In this document: in pieces, positions 8,080 through 16,310 of the stretch
Layout of the letters: every line of letters begins with the position of its first letter
How positions within the stretch are numbered: position 1 is the stretch's first letter
Assembly: GCF_018128025.1 (NCBI RefSeq)
Contig: NZ_JAGSCS010000007.1
Coordinates: forward strand, 1-64,000
Length of the DNA: 64,000 nucleotides
Direction: 5' to 3'
Origin: Proteiniclasticum sediminis
GTDB taxonomy: Bacteria; Bacillota; Clostridia; Clostridiales; Clostridiaceae
Notes under the pieces: generated by a model
The model's input: the letters and a program-made list of their open reading frames with translations, nothing else
Databases searched by the model: none
Told to the model about the DNA's origin: nothing
Position numbers and translations under genes: made by a program

Positions 8080-9306
8080 TCAGGCGGAGAAAGCCTTCTT
8101 CAGACGAGTCTCCAGATGCTGCCGGATGAGGGCAATCATGTCCTCCGTGCGGGTGATTTCATAGGTTTCCCGGGTGTACTGCCGCTTCAGGTCCGGTGTG
8201 ATGTGTCCTTCATCGACGGTGTCGATGACCGCGGACTTCAAGGCCTGGGCATAGGTCACAAGATCCGGCGTGGCATCCAGGTTTCCCCGCTTTTCCAGGG
8301 CATTGGCCCAGGCATAGATGAGGCTGGTGGGATTGACGTAGGTGGGCTTTCCCGACAGATGGTCCTGGTAGAGATCCGGCATGGTGCCGTGGGAGGCCTC
8401 ATATTCATAGCTGTTGTCCATGCCGTAGAGCTCCGAAGACATCATGGCAGAGCTGCCAAAGCCCGAGGCAATGAGATCCCCCAAGACATCGCCCTCGTAG
8501 TTCTTGCAGGCCCATAAAAGGTTGCCGGGACTGCGAACGATCATGGATGAGGCTGCATCGATGAGCATATAGCGGTAGGTGAGATTTTTATCCTTAAAAT
8601 CCTGAGCATAGGTGCTTTCATAGAGCTCCTGGAAGATTTCTTTGAAGCGGGCATCGTAGGTTTTGGAGACGGTGTCCTTGGTGGAGAAAATGAGATTAAG
8701 ATGCTCATCCAGGGCATAGCGGAAGCAGTCATCGGCGAAACGGCGGATGGAGTCGTCCAAGTTCATCTGCACCATGACCACCCCGTCACCGGGGAAGTAC
8801 TCAAAGGGGAGGACCTCCTGATGGCCATCGGCATGGTCCACCATGAGGGAGACCTTTGCGCCTTCCGGCACCACCCGGGAGAAGGATTTGTAGATATCTC
8901 CGAAGGAATGACGGGCTACCACGATGGGACTTACCCAGCTGGTCACCAGGGGCTTCACGTAGGGGGAGACCACGGGTCGGCGGATAATGGTGCCGTCGAT
9001 GATTTCCCGAACCGTGGCGTTGGGGCTCCGATAAATGGCCTTCAGCCCATACCGCTCCATTTTCTCCCTGTTCACAGTAATGGTGGCACACTTGATGCCC
9101 ACCCCGTTCTTCCGAATAGCCCATCCGGCTTCGGTGGTTACGGCATCCTCGGTTTTGTCCCGGTTCATCATGCTCAGATCATAGGTTTCGGTTTTCAGCT
9201 CCACATAGGGTTTCACCAGGTCTTCCCGGATCATGGTCCAGATGACCGCAGCCATTTCATCACCGGTGAGCTCCACCACAGGATTTTTCATTTCAATTTT
9301 TTTCAT
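8080..9306 (-). CDS. icd: NADP-dependent isocitrate dehydrogenase
   Basis: The 408-residue enzyme oxidatively decarboxylates isocitrate to 2-oxoglutarate with NADP. Recognisable blocks are YDLSMMNRDKTEDAVTTEA near residues 42-60, the substrate-binding SPNATVR (94-100), the paired Arg at 109-110, and DGTIIRRPVV. The overall pattern is that of the homodimeric type II enzyme rather than the E. coli type. Its start overlaps the aconitase stop by 4 bases, so the two are translated as a coupled pair converting citrate to 2-oxoglutarate, most likely for glutamate synthesis. The SPNG position of many relatives is SPNA here, a conservative change. Confidence 0.93.
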   Translation of the reverse strand: MKKIEMKNPVVELTGDEMAAVIWTMIREDLVKPYVELKTETYDLSMMNRDKTEDAVTTEAGWAIRKNGVGIKCATITVNREKMERYGLKAIYRSPNATVREIIDGTIIRRPVVSPYVKPLVTSWVSPIVVARHSFGDIYKSFSRVVPEGAKVSLMVDHADGHQEVLPFEYFPGDGVVMVQMNLDDSIRRFADDCFRYALDEHLNLIFSTKDTVSKTYDARFKEIFQELYESTYAQDFKDKNLTYRYMLIDAASSMIVRSPGNLLWACKNYEGDVLGDLIASGFGSSAMMSSELYGMDNSYEYEASHGTMPDLYQDHLSGKPTYVNPTSLIYAWANALEKRGNLDATPDLVTYAQALKSAVIDTVDEGHITPDLKRQYTRETYEITRTEDMIALIRQHLETRLKKAFSA

Positions 9307-11246
9307 GCTCTTGCTCCTTCTGCTTGAAGTTTGTATTTCACCGCATTGACGGTCCCGCCATGCTTCAGGGCATCAATATCCTCCTGGAAGAGGGGAAGAT
9401 TGACGAAGAAGGCGGTCCCCTGGGTCAGATTTCGTACGAGGACAAGCTGACCTTCCTGAAGCTCTCCCGTGTTTTCGATCTGGAGAACATCCTGGGGCAA
9501 AATTGCCTCATAGTCCTGGTCTTTCTGGAAGATCAAAGGGAGGACGCCCCAGTTGACGAGATTGGCCAGATGCAGCCGGGCAAAACTCTTGGCGAGGATG
9601 GCCTGGATCCCCAGATAGCGGGGGATGATGGCGGCCTGTTCCCGGCTGGAGCCTTGGCCGTAGTTGGCCCCGGTGACCAGGATACTTCCCTGAAGCGCCT
9701 TGGCTCGGTCATGGAAGGTGGGATCCACCAGGTGGAAGGACACCTTGGAGATTTCCGGAATGTTGGAGCGGATGGGCAGATAGAGCGCTCCCGCCGGGCA
9801 GATGATATCCGTGGTGATGTCATCTCCTGTTTTCAGGACCACGGGAAGGGACACGGTGTCCGGCAGGGTCCCAAACTCCGGAATGGGGGTGATGTTGGAT
9901 CCCTTGATGATCTGGGCTTGGGGATTTCCGGGGAAATGGAGGTAGTCCTTTTGGTGATCATCAAACCGCTCCGGAAGGGTGTAGACGGCGGGCTTTTTCC
10001 CCAGATCCCGGGGATCCGTGATGACACCGCGCAGGGCAGACGCGGCGGCGGTTTCGGGAGCCGTGAGATAGACCTGGTCATTCTTGGTTCCGCTTCGCCC
10101 TGGAAAGTTCCGGGGTGTGGTGCGCAGGGATATTGCTCCTGTGGCTGGGGCGAAGCCGCAGCCATTGCAGCCTCCGCAGCTGGGTTCAAAGATCCGGGCG
10201 CCAGCCGTCACCAGGCTCCGGTAGGCAGGGCTTTTCAGAAGTTCTCGGATAACCGTGCGGGAGGAGGGGTAGATTCCCAGTTCCACAGAGGAAGCCACAT
10301 CCATGCCTTCCAGGATCTTCGCCACCTGAAGAAGGTCCTGGGCAGAGGTGTTGGTACAGCTGCCGATCATGACCTGATCGATGGGGGTGCCTTCCACCTC
10401 CCGAACCCGGACCACCTTGTCCGGCAGGCTGGGGAGGGCGATGAGGGGCTCCAGGACCGTGAGATCAATATAAATGTCCTCATCATAGCGGGCATCGACG
10501 TCGGCGGATAGGGGCACATAGTCTTCCTCCCGGCCGAAGGCCTTCAGCCACTTCAAGGTTTCCTCATCGCTGGGGAAGAGGGAGCTGGTGGCTCCCGTTT
10601 CCGTACCCATGTTAGTGATGGTGGCCCGCTCGGACACATTGAGGGTGAGGACCCCTTCTCCGGAATATTCGAAGACCTTGCCCACACCGCCCTTGACGCC
10701 GACGCGGCGCAGAAGCTCCAGCACCACATTCTTGGCGGAAACAAAGGGCTGAAGCTCTCCCGTGAGGGTCACCCGGACGATTTTGGGCATGGAGATGTAC
10801 ACCGGTTCTCCGGCAATGGCCAAGGCATTGTCAAATCCCCCGACGCCCAGGCCAAAGCTGCCCACACCGCCGCAGGCGGGTACGTGGGAGTCACCGCCGA
10901 TGAGCACCTTTCCGGGTTTGGCATAATGCTCCAGATGCATAAAGTGACAGATCCCGCTGCCGGACTTGGCCAGGGTGATCCCCAGCTTTTCTGCCATGCC
11001 TTGGATATAGCGGTGATCGTCGGCATTTTTAAAGTCCGCCTGGATCATGTTGTGATCCACATATTGGAAGGCCTCGGGAACTTTTTTCTTTTCCAGGCCC
11101 ATGTTCTCTAGGGCCAGGTAGGTCATGATGACATTCAGGTCATGGGAGAGGGTCTGGTCGGCATAGAGGCCAATGCGGCTCCCCCTTGTTAGGTTTTCGT
11201 TCTTCACCGCATGCTGCAGTATTTTTTCTGTTAAGGTTAGTCCCAT
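9303..11246 (-). CDS. acn: Aconitate hydratase
   Basis: At 647 residues this is a compact aconitase of the type often found in anaerobes. The iron-sulfur ligands are visible as IGSCTNTS (Cys297) and SCGGCNGCG (Cys357 and Cys360), with GGDSHVP (118-123) contributing to the active site. The C-terminal swivel domain includes TGANYGQGSSREQAA. It isomerises citrate to isocitrate and feeds the co-translated icd. A GGGAGAA ribosome site precedes the ATG. A LysR gene lies directly upstream on the same strand, and a perfect palindrome sits between them, suggesting LysR control. No citrate synthase is in the window, so citrate must come from elsewhere or from uptake. Confidence 0.93.
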   Translation of the reverse strand: MGLTLTEKILQHAVKNENLTRGSRIGLYADQTLSHDLNVIMTYLALENMGLEKKKVPEAFQYVDHNMIQADFKNADDHRYIQGMAEKLGITLAKSGSGICHFMHLEHYAKPGKVLIGGDSHVPACGGVGSFGLGVGGFDNALAIAGEPVYISMPKIVRVTLTGELQPFVSAKNVVLELLRRVGVKGGVGKVFEYSGEGVLTLNVSERATITNMGTETGATSSLFPSDEETLKWLKAFGREEDYVPLSADVDARYDEDIYIDLTVLEPLIALPSLPDKVVRVREVEGTPIDQVMIGSCTNTSAQDLLQVAKILEGMDVASSVELGIYPSSRTVIRELLKSPAYRSLVTAGARIFEPSCGGCNGCGFAPATGAISLRTTPRNFPGRSGTKNDQVYLTAPETAAASALRGVITDPRDLGKKPAVYTLPERFDDHQKDYLHFPGNPQAQIIKGSNITPIPEFGTLPDTVSLPVVLKTGDDITTDIICPAGALYLPIRSNIPEISKVSFHLVDPTFHDRAKALQGSILVTGANYGQGSSREQAAIIPRYLGIQAILAKSFARLHLANLVNWGVLPLIFQKDQDYEAILPQDVLQIENTGELQEGQLVLVRNLTQGTAFFVNLPLFQEDIDALKHGGTVNAVKYKLQAEGARA

Positions 11247-11393
11247 CTTTATTCTCCCTGCGCTCTTGATTTTGACTCGCTGACGAAAAACCGATTAAGA
11301 AAAGGAAATGGCGAAATCATTGACTGTTTTTCTTCTCTTTGTCATCGTACGCGATAAGCAGGAGTTTGACGAATACCCAGATTCAATGACCCC

Positions 11394-11411
11394 CATAAGG
11401 AAAACCTTATG
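11394..11411 (-). promoter_or_regulatory. Perfect palindrome upstream of acn, candidate LysR-type operator
   Basis: CATAAGG-aaaa-CCTTATG has seven-base arms. The ATAA...TTAT halves resemble the ATAA-N7-TTAT box that the LysR protein CcpC uses at Bacillus aconitase promoters, but with eight bases between. It lies about 150 bases before the acn start and just past the LysR terminator. I could not pick a convincing acn promoter. Confidence 0.45.
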
Positions 11412-11416
11412 ACATG

Positions 11417-11444
11417 AAAAAACCGCCGATTTGTGTCGGCGGTT
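11417..11444 (-). terminator. Terminator of the LysR gene
   Basis: AACCGCCGA and TCGGCGGTT (11421-11429 and 11436-11444) form a perfect 9-base stem. The minus strand continues with six T bases. Confidence 0.85.
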
Positions 11445-11456
11445 AGAAAAAACAGG

Positions 11457-12362
11457 TTACAGGGTGACGTCGGAGAATTCCTCCTGCATGAGCTGGATGA
11501 GATACTCTTCGGAGCGGGTGAAATAGTGGTCCTTCCGGGCGATGACATCCACATCCCAGGTCTCGTGATTTATTCCGATGGTGTAAGCCTGAAGCTGATC
11601 CTTCACCGCCAGGACATCGATGGTCCTTTTGGGTACAATGGCTAACCCCAGCCCCCGGGAAGCCATCTGGGCTGCGGTGAGGTTGCTGGCAGTTTCCAAT
11701 AGAATTCTGGGGGTCACCCCACTGCGGCGGAAGATTTCATCGGTGCGAAGGCGGATGGCATGGCCTGGTTTCACCAGGATGAAGGGGTAAGCCGCCAGGT
11801 CCTTCATCTCCACATAATCTTTCCCCTGGGTCTCGGGGAGAGGTTTCTGGGCGAGGACAAAGATTTCCTCCGGGTAGATAAGGCGACGCTGGAATTTATC
11901 CTCCTGGGATTCTTCGCTTTTTGGCAGGATCACCAGATCCACGTCATGATTTTCCAAGAGATCCAGAATGCGTTTTCCGCCGCCTTCTTCCAGCAACAGG
12001 GAAACCTGGGGAAAGGTCTTCTGAAATTTGGCCAGAACCTCCGGAAGCATATAGCCGCTGCGCTCCACGGGAAGTCCCAGGGTGATTTTGCCCTCGTTGC
12101 CTTCAGCCACATCGGCCAATCGTCGCTTCATGGTCTCGTAGGAGGCGAGGATTTCTTTGGCCGTGGCCACATAGAGTTCCCCTGCATAGGTAAGGCGAAG
12201 GGGAGATTCCCTTCGGTCGAAGAGCTTCACCCCCACTTCCGCTTCCACCTGGGCCAGAACCTGGGAAAGGGCAGGCTGGGAAATGTAGAGCTTATGGGCA
12301 GCGGCGGTGACTGAGCGGGCTTTAGCCACTTCCACAATATAGGTGAGCCTTCGAAAATCCAT
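11457..12362 (-). CDS. LysR family transcriptional regulator (near acn-icd)
   Basis: A 301-residue LysR protein with the N-terminal winged helix (AKARSVTAAAHKLYISQPAL is the classic helix-turn-helix) and a periplasmic-binding-like effector domain from about residue 90. The reading frame stays open 168 bases further upstream. I start at the ATG at 12362 because GGAGG stands just before it and MDFRRLTYIVEVA is the normal LysR beginning. It sits upstream of acn-icd with its own terminator and diverges from a P-type ATPase gene. It is a candidate regulator of the citrate branch, sensing perhaps citrate; the effector is not determinable here. Confidence 0.9.
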   Translation of the reverse strand: MDFRRLTYIVEVAKARSVTAAAHKLYISQPALSQVLAQVEAEVGVKLFDRRESPLRLTYAGELYVATAKEILASYETMKRRLADVAEGNEGKITLGLPVERSGYMLPEVLAKFQKTFPQVSLLLEEGGGKRILDLLENHDVDLVILPKSEESQEDKFQRRLIYPEEIFVLAQKPLPETQGKDYVEMKDLAAYPFILVKPGHAIRLRTDEIFRRSGVTPRILLETASNLTAAQMASRGLGLAIVPKRTIDVLAVKDQLQAYTIGINHETWDVDVIARKDHYFTRSEEYLIQLMQEEFSDVTL

Positions 12363-12404
12363 AGGGAACCTCCTTCTCCAGCCCAAGGGCCGGCTGTTGA
12401 AGAC

Positions 12405-12434
12405 AGTATAGCCTGAAAGAACGTTCAGGGGCAA
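12405..12434 (-). promoter_or_regulatory. Promoter of the LysR gene
   Basis: On the minus strand TTGCCC (12429-12434) and TATACT (12405-12410) are separated by 18 bases. It diverges from the ATPase promoter about 35 bases away, so one regulator could affect both. Confidence 0.55.
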
Positions 12435-12467
12435 GGGGAAGTGAAGAATGAAATATCCGTGAACGGC

Positions 12468-12496
12468 TTGAGATGGGCTCTGGGGAGACCTATAAT
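12468..12496 (+). promoter_or_regulatory. Promoter of the first MgtA-like ATPase
   Basis: TTGAGA (12468-12473) and TATAAT (12491-12496) with a 17-base spacer form a near-consensus promoter. The predicted leader is only about 25 bases, so no riboswitch fits here, unlike the second mgtA gene of the window. Confidence 0.75.
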
Positions 12497-12528
12497 GAAG
12501 CCAAATGAAGGGAAAGAAGGGAAACACC

Positions 12529-15054
12529 ATGGAAAAGGAGCAATGGTCTTACTGGAGCCAGCCTGCCGAAGAAACGCTAAGGAGACTCAAGAGCGTTCCG
12601 GAAGGACTCCCATCGGGCGAAGCCCAGGAGCGTCTCGCGGCCCAGGGGGAGAATGTTCTCACCCAGGAGAAATCCACCTCCAAGCTCCTGGCCTTTCTCG
12701 CCCAGTTTAAGAACCCCATCATCCTCATCCTTCTTCTGGCCACTGGAATTTCCGCCCTCACGGGAGACTGGATCGATGCGGGGATCATTCTCCTCATCAT
12801 TCTGGCCAGCTCCGTTCTGAGCTTTTTCCAGGAGTACAGCGCCAGCGAAGCCTTACAGGAACTGCGGGAAAAGGTCCAAGTGAAAACCCAGGTGCTGCGA
12901 GGCGGTCAGGTGGTGGAACTGCCCTCCCGGGAACTGGTGGCCGGGGATGTCATTCTGATCTCCACGGGGAGCCTCATCCCCGCTGACGGCCTTCTATTGG
13001 AGAGCCTGGAACTGCGGGTGAACCAGTCTATTCTCACCGGCGAATCTCTGCCCACGGAAAAGGCCCCGGGGGAGGTTCCGGAGGAGACGCTTCTGAAGGA
13101 CCGGACCAACTGTGTCTACATGGGAACCAGCGTGCAGAACGGCAGCGGGAAAGTGCTCTTGGTGAAGACGGGAAAGGAAACGGCCTATGGCGCCATTGCC
13201 CAGAAGCTCACGCTGCGTCCGCCGGAAACGGAGTTTGAACGGGGAATCCGCCATTTTGGATATCTCCTCACCCAGATTATGCTCATCCTGACCCTGCTGG
13301 TCTTTGCCATCAATGTGCTCTATGCCCGGCCTGCCATCGACTCCCTGCTCTTTTCCGTGGCTTTGGCCGTGGGGATCACCCCCCAGCTTCTCCCCGCCAT
13401 CATCAGCCTGACCCTTTCCCAGGGGTCCCGAATCATGGCAAAATCCGGCGTCATTGTACGTCGGCTCAACGCCATTGAGAATTTTGGCAGTATGGATATT
13501 CTCTGTACGGATAAAACCGGCACCCTCACGGAAGGGATCATCCGCATCGACGGAGCCAGCTCCGCCTGGGGTGAACCCTCCGATGGGGTGTTCCGTATGG
13601 CCTATCTCAACGCTGCCCTGCAGTCCGGCATGGCCAATAGCCTCGATGACACCATCAAGGAAGCCCAGACCCTGGATCTGTCCGGAGTGGTCAAGGTGGG
13701 GGAGGTCCCCTTTGACTTTGACCGGGGACGGCTCAGTGTGGTGGTGGAGGAATCGGGGAGGCAGCAGCTGATCACCAAAGGCTCCCTCAACGGGATTCTC
13801 CATCATTCCTCCCGGGTGGCCTGGAAAGGGGAGGAACGAGAGATGACTGCCGAAATCCAGGAGGAGATCCGAAAGCTCTTTGCCAGCTGGAGCGGCCAGG
13901 GGATTCGCGTCCTGGGGGTGGCCTCCAAGGAGGTTCCTGTGCAGCCCCGCTACACCGTGGAGGACGAAACGGAGATGACCTTCCAGGGATTTCTACTTCT
14001 TTTTGACCACCCGAAGCCTGATGTGCAAAAAACCATTGAGGATCTTGCCCAGAGCGGCGTGAGCCTTCGGATCATCACTGGAGACAATCCCCTCATTGCG
14101 GTCCATACGGCGCAGGCCGTGGGACTCCCGATAACCGGAGTCCTTACCGGCGAAGAACTCCGGTCCATGAGCGATGAGGCCCTGTGGCAAAAAATCGGGG
14201 AAACCACCATCTTCGCTGAGGTGGATCCCAACCAGAAGGAACGGATCATTTTGGCCCTGAAGAAAAAATCCCACGTGGTGGGGTACATGGGGGACGGCAT
14301 CAACGATGTGCCGGCGCTCCATGCGGCGGATGTGAGCATCTGCGTGAATAATGCCGCAGACATCGCCAAGGAATCCGCCGATCTGGTGCTCCTGGAAAGC
14401 GGCCTCGATGTCCTTCACCGGGGAATACTCCTGGGCCGGACCACCTTCAACAATACCCTGAAGTACATCCAGGTGACCACCAGCGCCAACTTCGGCAATA
14501 TGTTCAGCATGGCTGGGGCGTCGCTGTTCCTGCCCTTCCTTCCACTATTGCCCAAGCAGATACTGCTGCTCAACTTTCTTTCGGATTTTCCCGCCATGAC
14601 CATCGCCCAGGACAGTGTGGATGCCGAAGTTTTAGCCAAACCCCGGCGATGGAATGTCCGCTTCATCCGGGACTTCATGTTCGTCTTTGGCTTCATCAGC
14701 TCCCTTTTCGACTACCTCACCTTCGGGGTGCTGCTTCTCTATTTCCGGGCCCATGAGGCCACCTTCCAAAGCAGCTGGTTCACCATTTCCGTCTTGACGG
14801 AGATCTTGATTCTTCTCGTCATGCGCACCCGAAAACCCTTCTTCCGGAGCCGGCCGGCGCCGCTTCTTCTTCTTTCCTCCCTGCTTGTGGGGCTTTTCAC
14901 CCTCATCCTGCCCTTCCTCCCCTTTCGCAGCTTCCTGGGCCTGGAGCCCCTGAAACCCGTGGTGCTGCTGACACTTTTCGGCATCACGGCGCTCTATATC
15001 CTCACCACGGAAACGGTGAAAGTCTGGTTTTTCCGAAGGAAAGCCCAGGACTGA
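12529..15054 (+). CDS. Magnesium-type P-type ATPase (MgtA family)
   Basis: This 841-residue P-type pump is of the MgtA subgroup. Domains in order are an N-terminal cytoplasmic segment, a first helix pair (about 55-105), an actuator region with TGES, the phosphorylation motif [11 protein letters not shown] (Asp328), a nucleotide-binding domain, [29 protein letters not shown], and C-terminal helices. The [14 protein letters not shown] block is shared with the second pump at 55654-58353 and typifies Mg2+ importers. The ATG at 12529 has GAAGG upstream; an earlier in-frame ATG at 12505 lies almost at the transcript start. Substrate is probably Mg2+, but the lack of an M-box leaves room for another cation or another control. 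Confidence 0.8.
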   Translation: MEKEQWSYWSQPAEETLRRLKSVPEGLPSGEAQERLAAQGENVLTQEKSTSKLLAFLAQFKNPIILILLLATGISALTGDWIDAGIILLIILASSVLSFFQEYSASEALQELREKVQVKTQVLRGGQVVELPSRELVAGDVILISTGSLIPADGLLLESLELRVNQSILTGESLPTEKAPGEVPEETLLKDRTNCVYMGTSVQNGSGKVLLVKTGKETAYGAIAQKLTLRPPETEFERGIRHFGYLLTQIMLILTLLVFAINVLYARPAIDSLLFSVALAVGITPQLLPAIISLTLSQGSRIMAKSGVIVRRLNAIENFGSMDILCTDKTGTLTEGIIRIDGASSAWGEPSDGVFRMAYLNAALQSGMANSLDDTIKEAQTLDLSGVVKVGEVPFDFDRGRLSVVVEESGRQQLITKGSLNGILHHSSRVAWKGEEREMTAEIQEEIRKLFASWSGQGIRVLGVASKEVPVQPRYTVEDETEMTFQGFLLLFDHPKPDVQKTIEDLAQSGVSLRIITGDNPLIAVHTAQAVGLPITGVLTGEELRSMSDEALWQKIGETTIFAEVDPNQKERIILALKKKSHVVGYMGDGINDVPALHAADVSICVNNAADIAKESADLVLLESGLDVLHRGILLGRTTFNNTLKYIQVTTSANFGNMFSMAGASLFLPFLPLLPKQILLLNFLSDFPAMTIAQDSVDAEVLAKPRRWNVRFIRDFMFVFGFISSLFDYLTFGVLLLYFRAHEATFQSSWFTISVLTEILILLVMRTRKPFFRSRPAPLLLLSSLLVGLFTLILPFLPFRSFLGLEPLKPVVLLTLFGITALYILTTETVKVWFFRRKAQD

Positions 15055-15074
15055 GAAGATTGAACACTAAAACC

Positions 15075-15112
15075 AAAAATCCCAGCGCTTCACAAAAAGC
15101 GTTGGGATTTTT
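15075..15112. terminator. Bidirectional terminator
   Basis: AAAAATCCCAGCGCTT (15075-15090) pairs with AAGCGTTGGGATTTTT (15097-15112) apart from one G-T pair. T runs on both strands serve the ATPase gene and the converging LysR gene. Confidence 0.9.
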
Positions 15113-15122
15113 CATGGGAGGA

Positions 15123-16055
15123 TTAAAGCAAAGTGAGGCTCTCTTCCTGAAAAATCGTTTTGGAAATTTCGATGAAATCCCGGGCGGCATTGGAGAGGGC
15201 GTCCCGGTTGAGATATCCCGCAATGAGCTCCATCTCGGTGCGGGGACTTCCCACGGAAAAGAAGACGGCGTTTTTCTCCTGGACAATGTGGGCCGTATGG
15301 CATTCGGAGATGAAGGTGAGGCCGTAGCCGTTGGCCGCCAAATGGTAGGAGGCTTCCAGGTTCTTGGTCTCCAGCACCACATGGGGCTTCACCCCGGACT
15401 TTTTGAGCAGATCCCGTTCGATCTGCCCCGTATGCTGGCTGGGCAGATGCATGATGAAGGGCTCGCCCTGGCACAGGGAGAGGTCCATCCACAAATGGGA
15501 AAGTCCCGGGATCTTTTTTCCCTTTTTCGCCAGGGGGTTTTTCTTGTTCATGACCAGAAGCATCTCCTCCTTGTGGAGGGACTCATAGGGAAAGGGCAGC
15601 TCATGGGAAGGCTTGTTGTAGATGACCAGATCGCAGAGGCCTTCCCGGACATGCTTTTCCAGTTCCGGAGAGCTTCCCTCCGTGAGGAAGATTTCCACAT
15701 TGGGGTATTTTTCATGGAATTTGGGAAGAATCATGGGGATGAGGTAGCTTCCCCGAAGGAGGGGAATGGCGATTTTCAGCCGGCCCCGCTGACACTGGAG
15801 GGAATCCAGCATGCGGTTCATGAGGTTATCCCGTTCCGCCAGGATTTTCTTGCCTTCTTCGATGAAGAGTTCGCCCTCATAGGACAGGGTGAATTTGTTG
15901 CCGTCGCGGTTGAAGAGCACGATCCCCAGGCGCTTCTCCATGTTTTTGAGATAGGTGCTCAGGGTGGGCTGGGTGATGTAGAGGGAGTCTGCAGCCTTGG
16001 TGATGGAGTGATACTTAGCCACAGCCAGAGCATACTCGATATCTTTGAATTCCAT
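15123..16055 (-). CDS. LysR family regulator, divergent from citrate transporter
   Basis: This 310-residue LysR regulator has the helix-turn-helix around YHSITKAADSLYITQPTLST (residues 15-34) and an effector-binding domain behind it. AAAGGAG precedes the ATG. It is transcribed away from the CitMHS transporter and aconitase-like hydratase genes, the usual position of a LysR activator that responds to the transported substrate. It is not a close copy of the other LysR in this window (11457-12362). By context it is likely a citrate or tricarboxylate sensor. Confidence 0.9.
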   Translation of the reverse strand: MEFKDIEYALAVAKYHSITKAADSLYITQPTLSTYLKNMEKRLGIVLFNRDGNKFTLSYEGELFIEEGKKILAERDNLMNRMLDSLQCQRGRLKIAIPLLRGSYLIPMILPKFHEKYPNVEIFLTEGSSPELEKHVREGLCDLVIYNKPSHELPFPYESLHKEEMLLVMNKKNPLAKKGKKIPGLSHLWMDLSLCQGEPFIMHLPSQHTGQIERDLLKKSGVKPHVVLETKNLEASYHLAANGYGLTFISECHTAHIVQEKNAVFFSVGSPRTEMELIAGYLNRDALSNAARDFIEISKTIFQEESLTLL

Positions 16056-16188
16056 GATAATTCTCCTTTGGTCAGCAGGGATTGAATCAGCTTTAGCTTA
16101 GCGGAAAATCCCTAGAATATCAAACTTTTTTTAAGATTTTGCCTTTGAAATATTGATGAGACCTATGATTCGTATAAAATTCTGCAAT

Positions 16189-16217
16189 TTGATTAAGGTT
16201 CGTTAAAGATTTATTAT
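16189..16217 (+). promoter_or_regulatory. Promoter of the citrate transporter gene
   Basis: TTGATT (16189-16194) and TATTAT (16212-16217) are 17 bases apart. The surrounding 16,100-16,230 stretch is AT-rich, as expected for a shared LysR-controlled divergent regulatory region. A precise LysR box could not be assigned. Confidence 0.55.
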
Positions 16218-16310
16218 AAATACAGTTGAAAACGGTGACAGGAATTTTCAGGGCCCGAAAATTTTGCCCCGTCAACAAATTTAACCAATTTGGGATATTG
16301 GAGGAACAAC

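Noticed and set aside
9324-10511. Long open frame (395 codons) on the plus strand opposite the aconitase gene
   Set aside because: It is antisense to a well-conserved gene, has no recognisable protein character (Gly/Asp/His-rich shadow composition), and arises from the GC-biased third codon positions.
12505-12528. Earlier ATG for the first MgtA-like ATPase
   Set aside because: It is about 9 bases after the -10 box, essentially at the transcript start, so the ATG at 12529 with GAAGG upstream is preferred.
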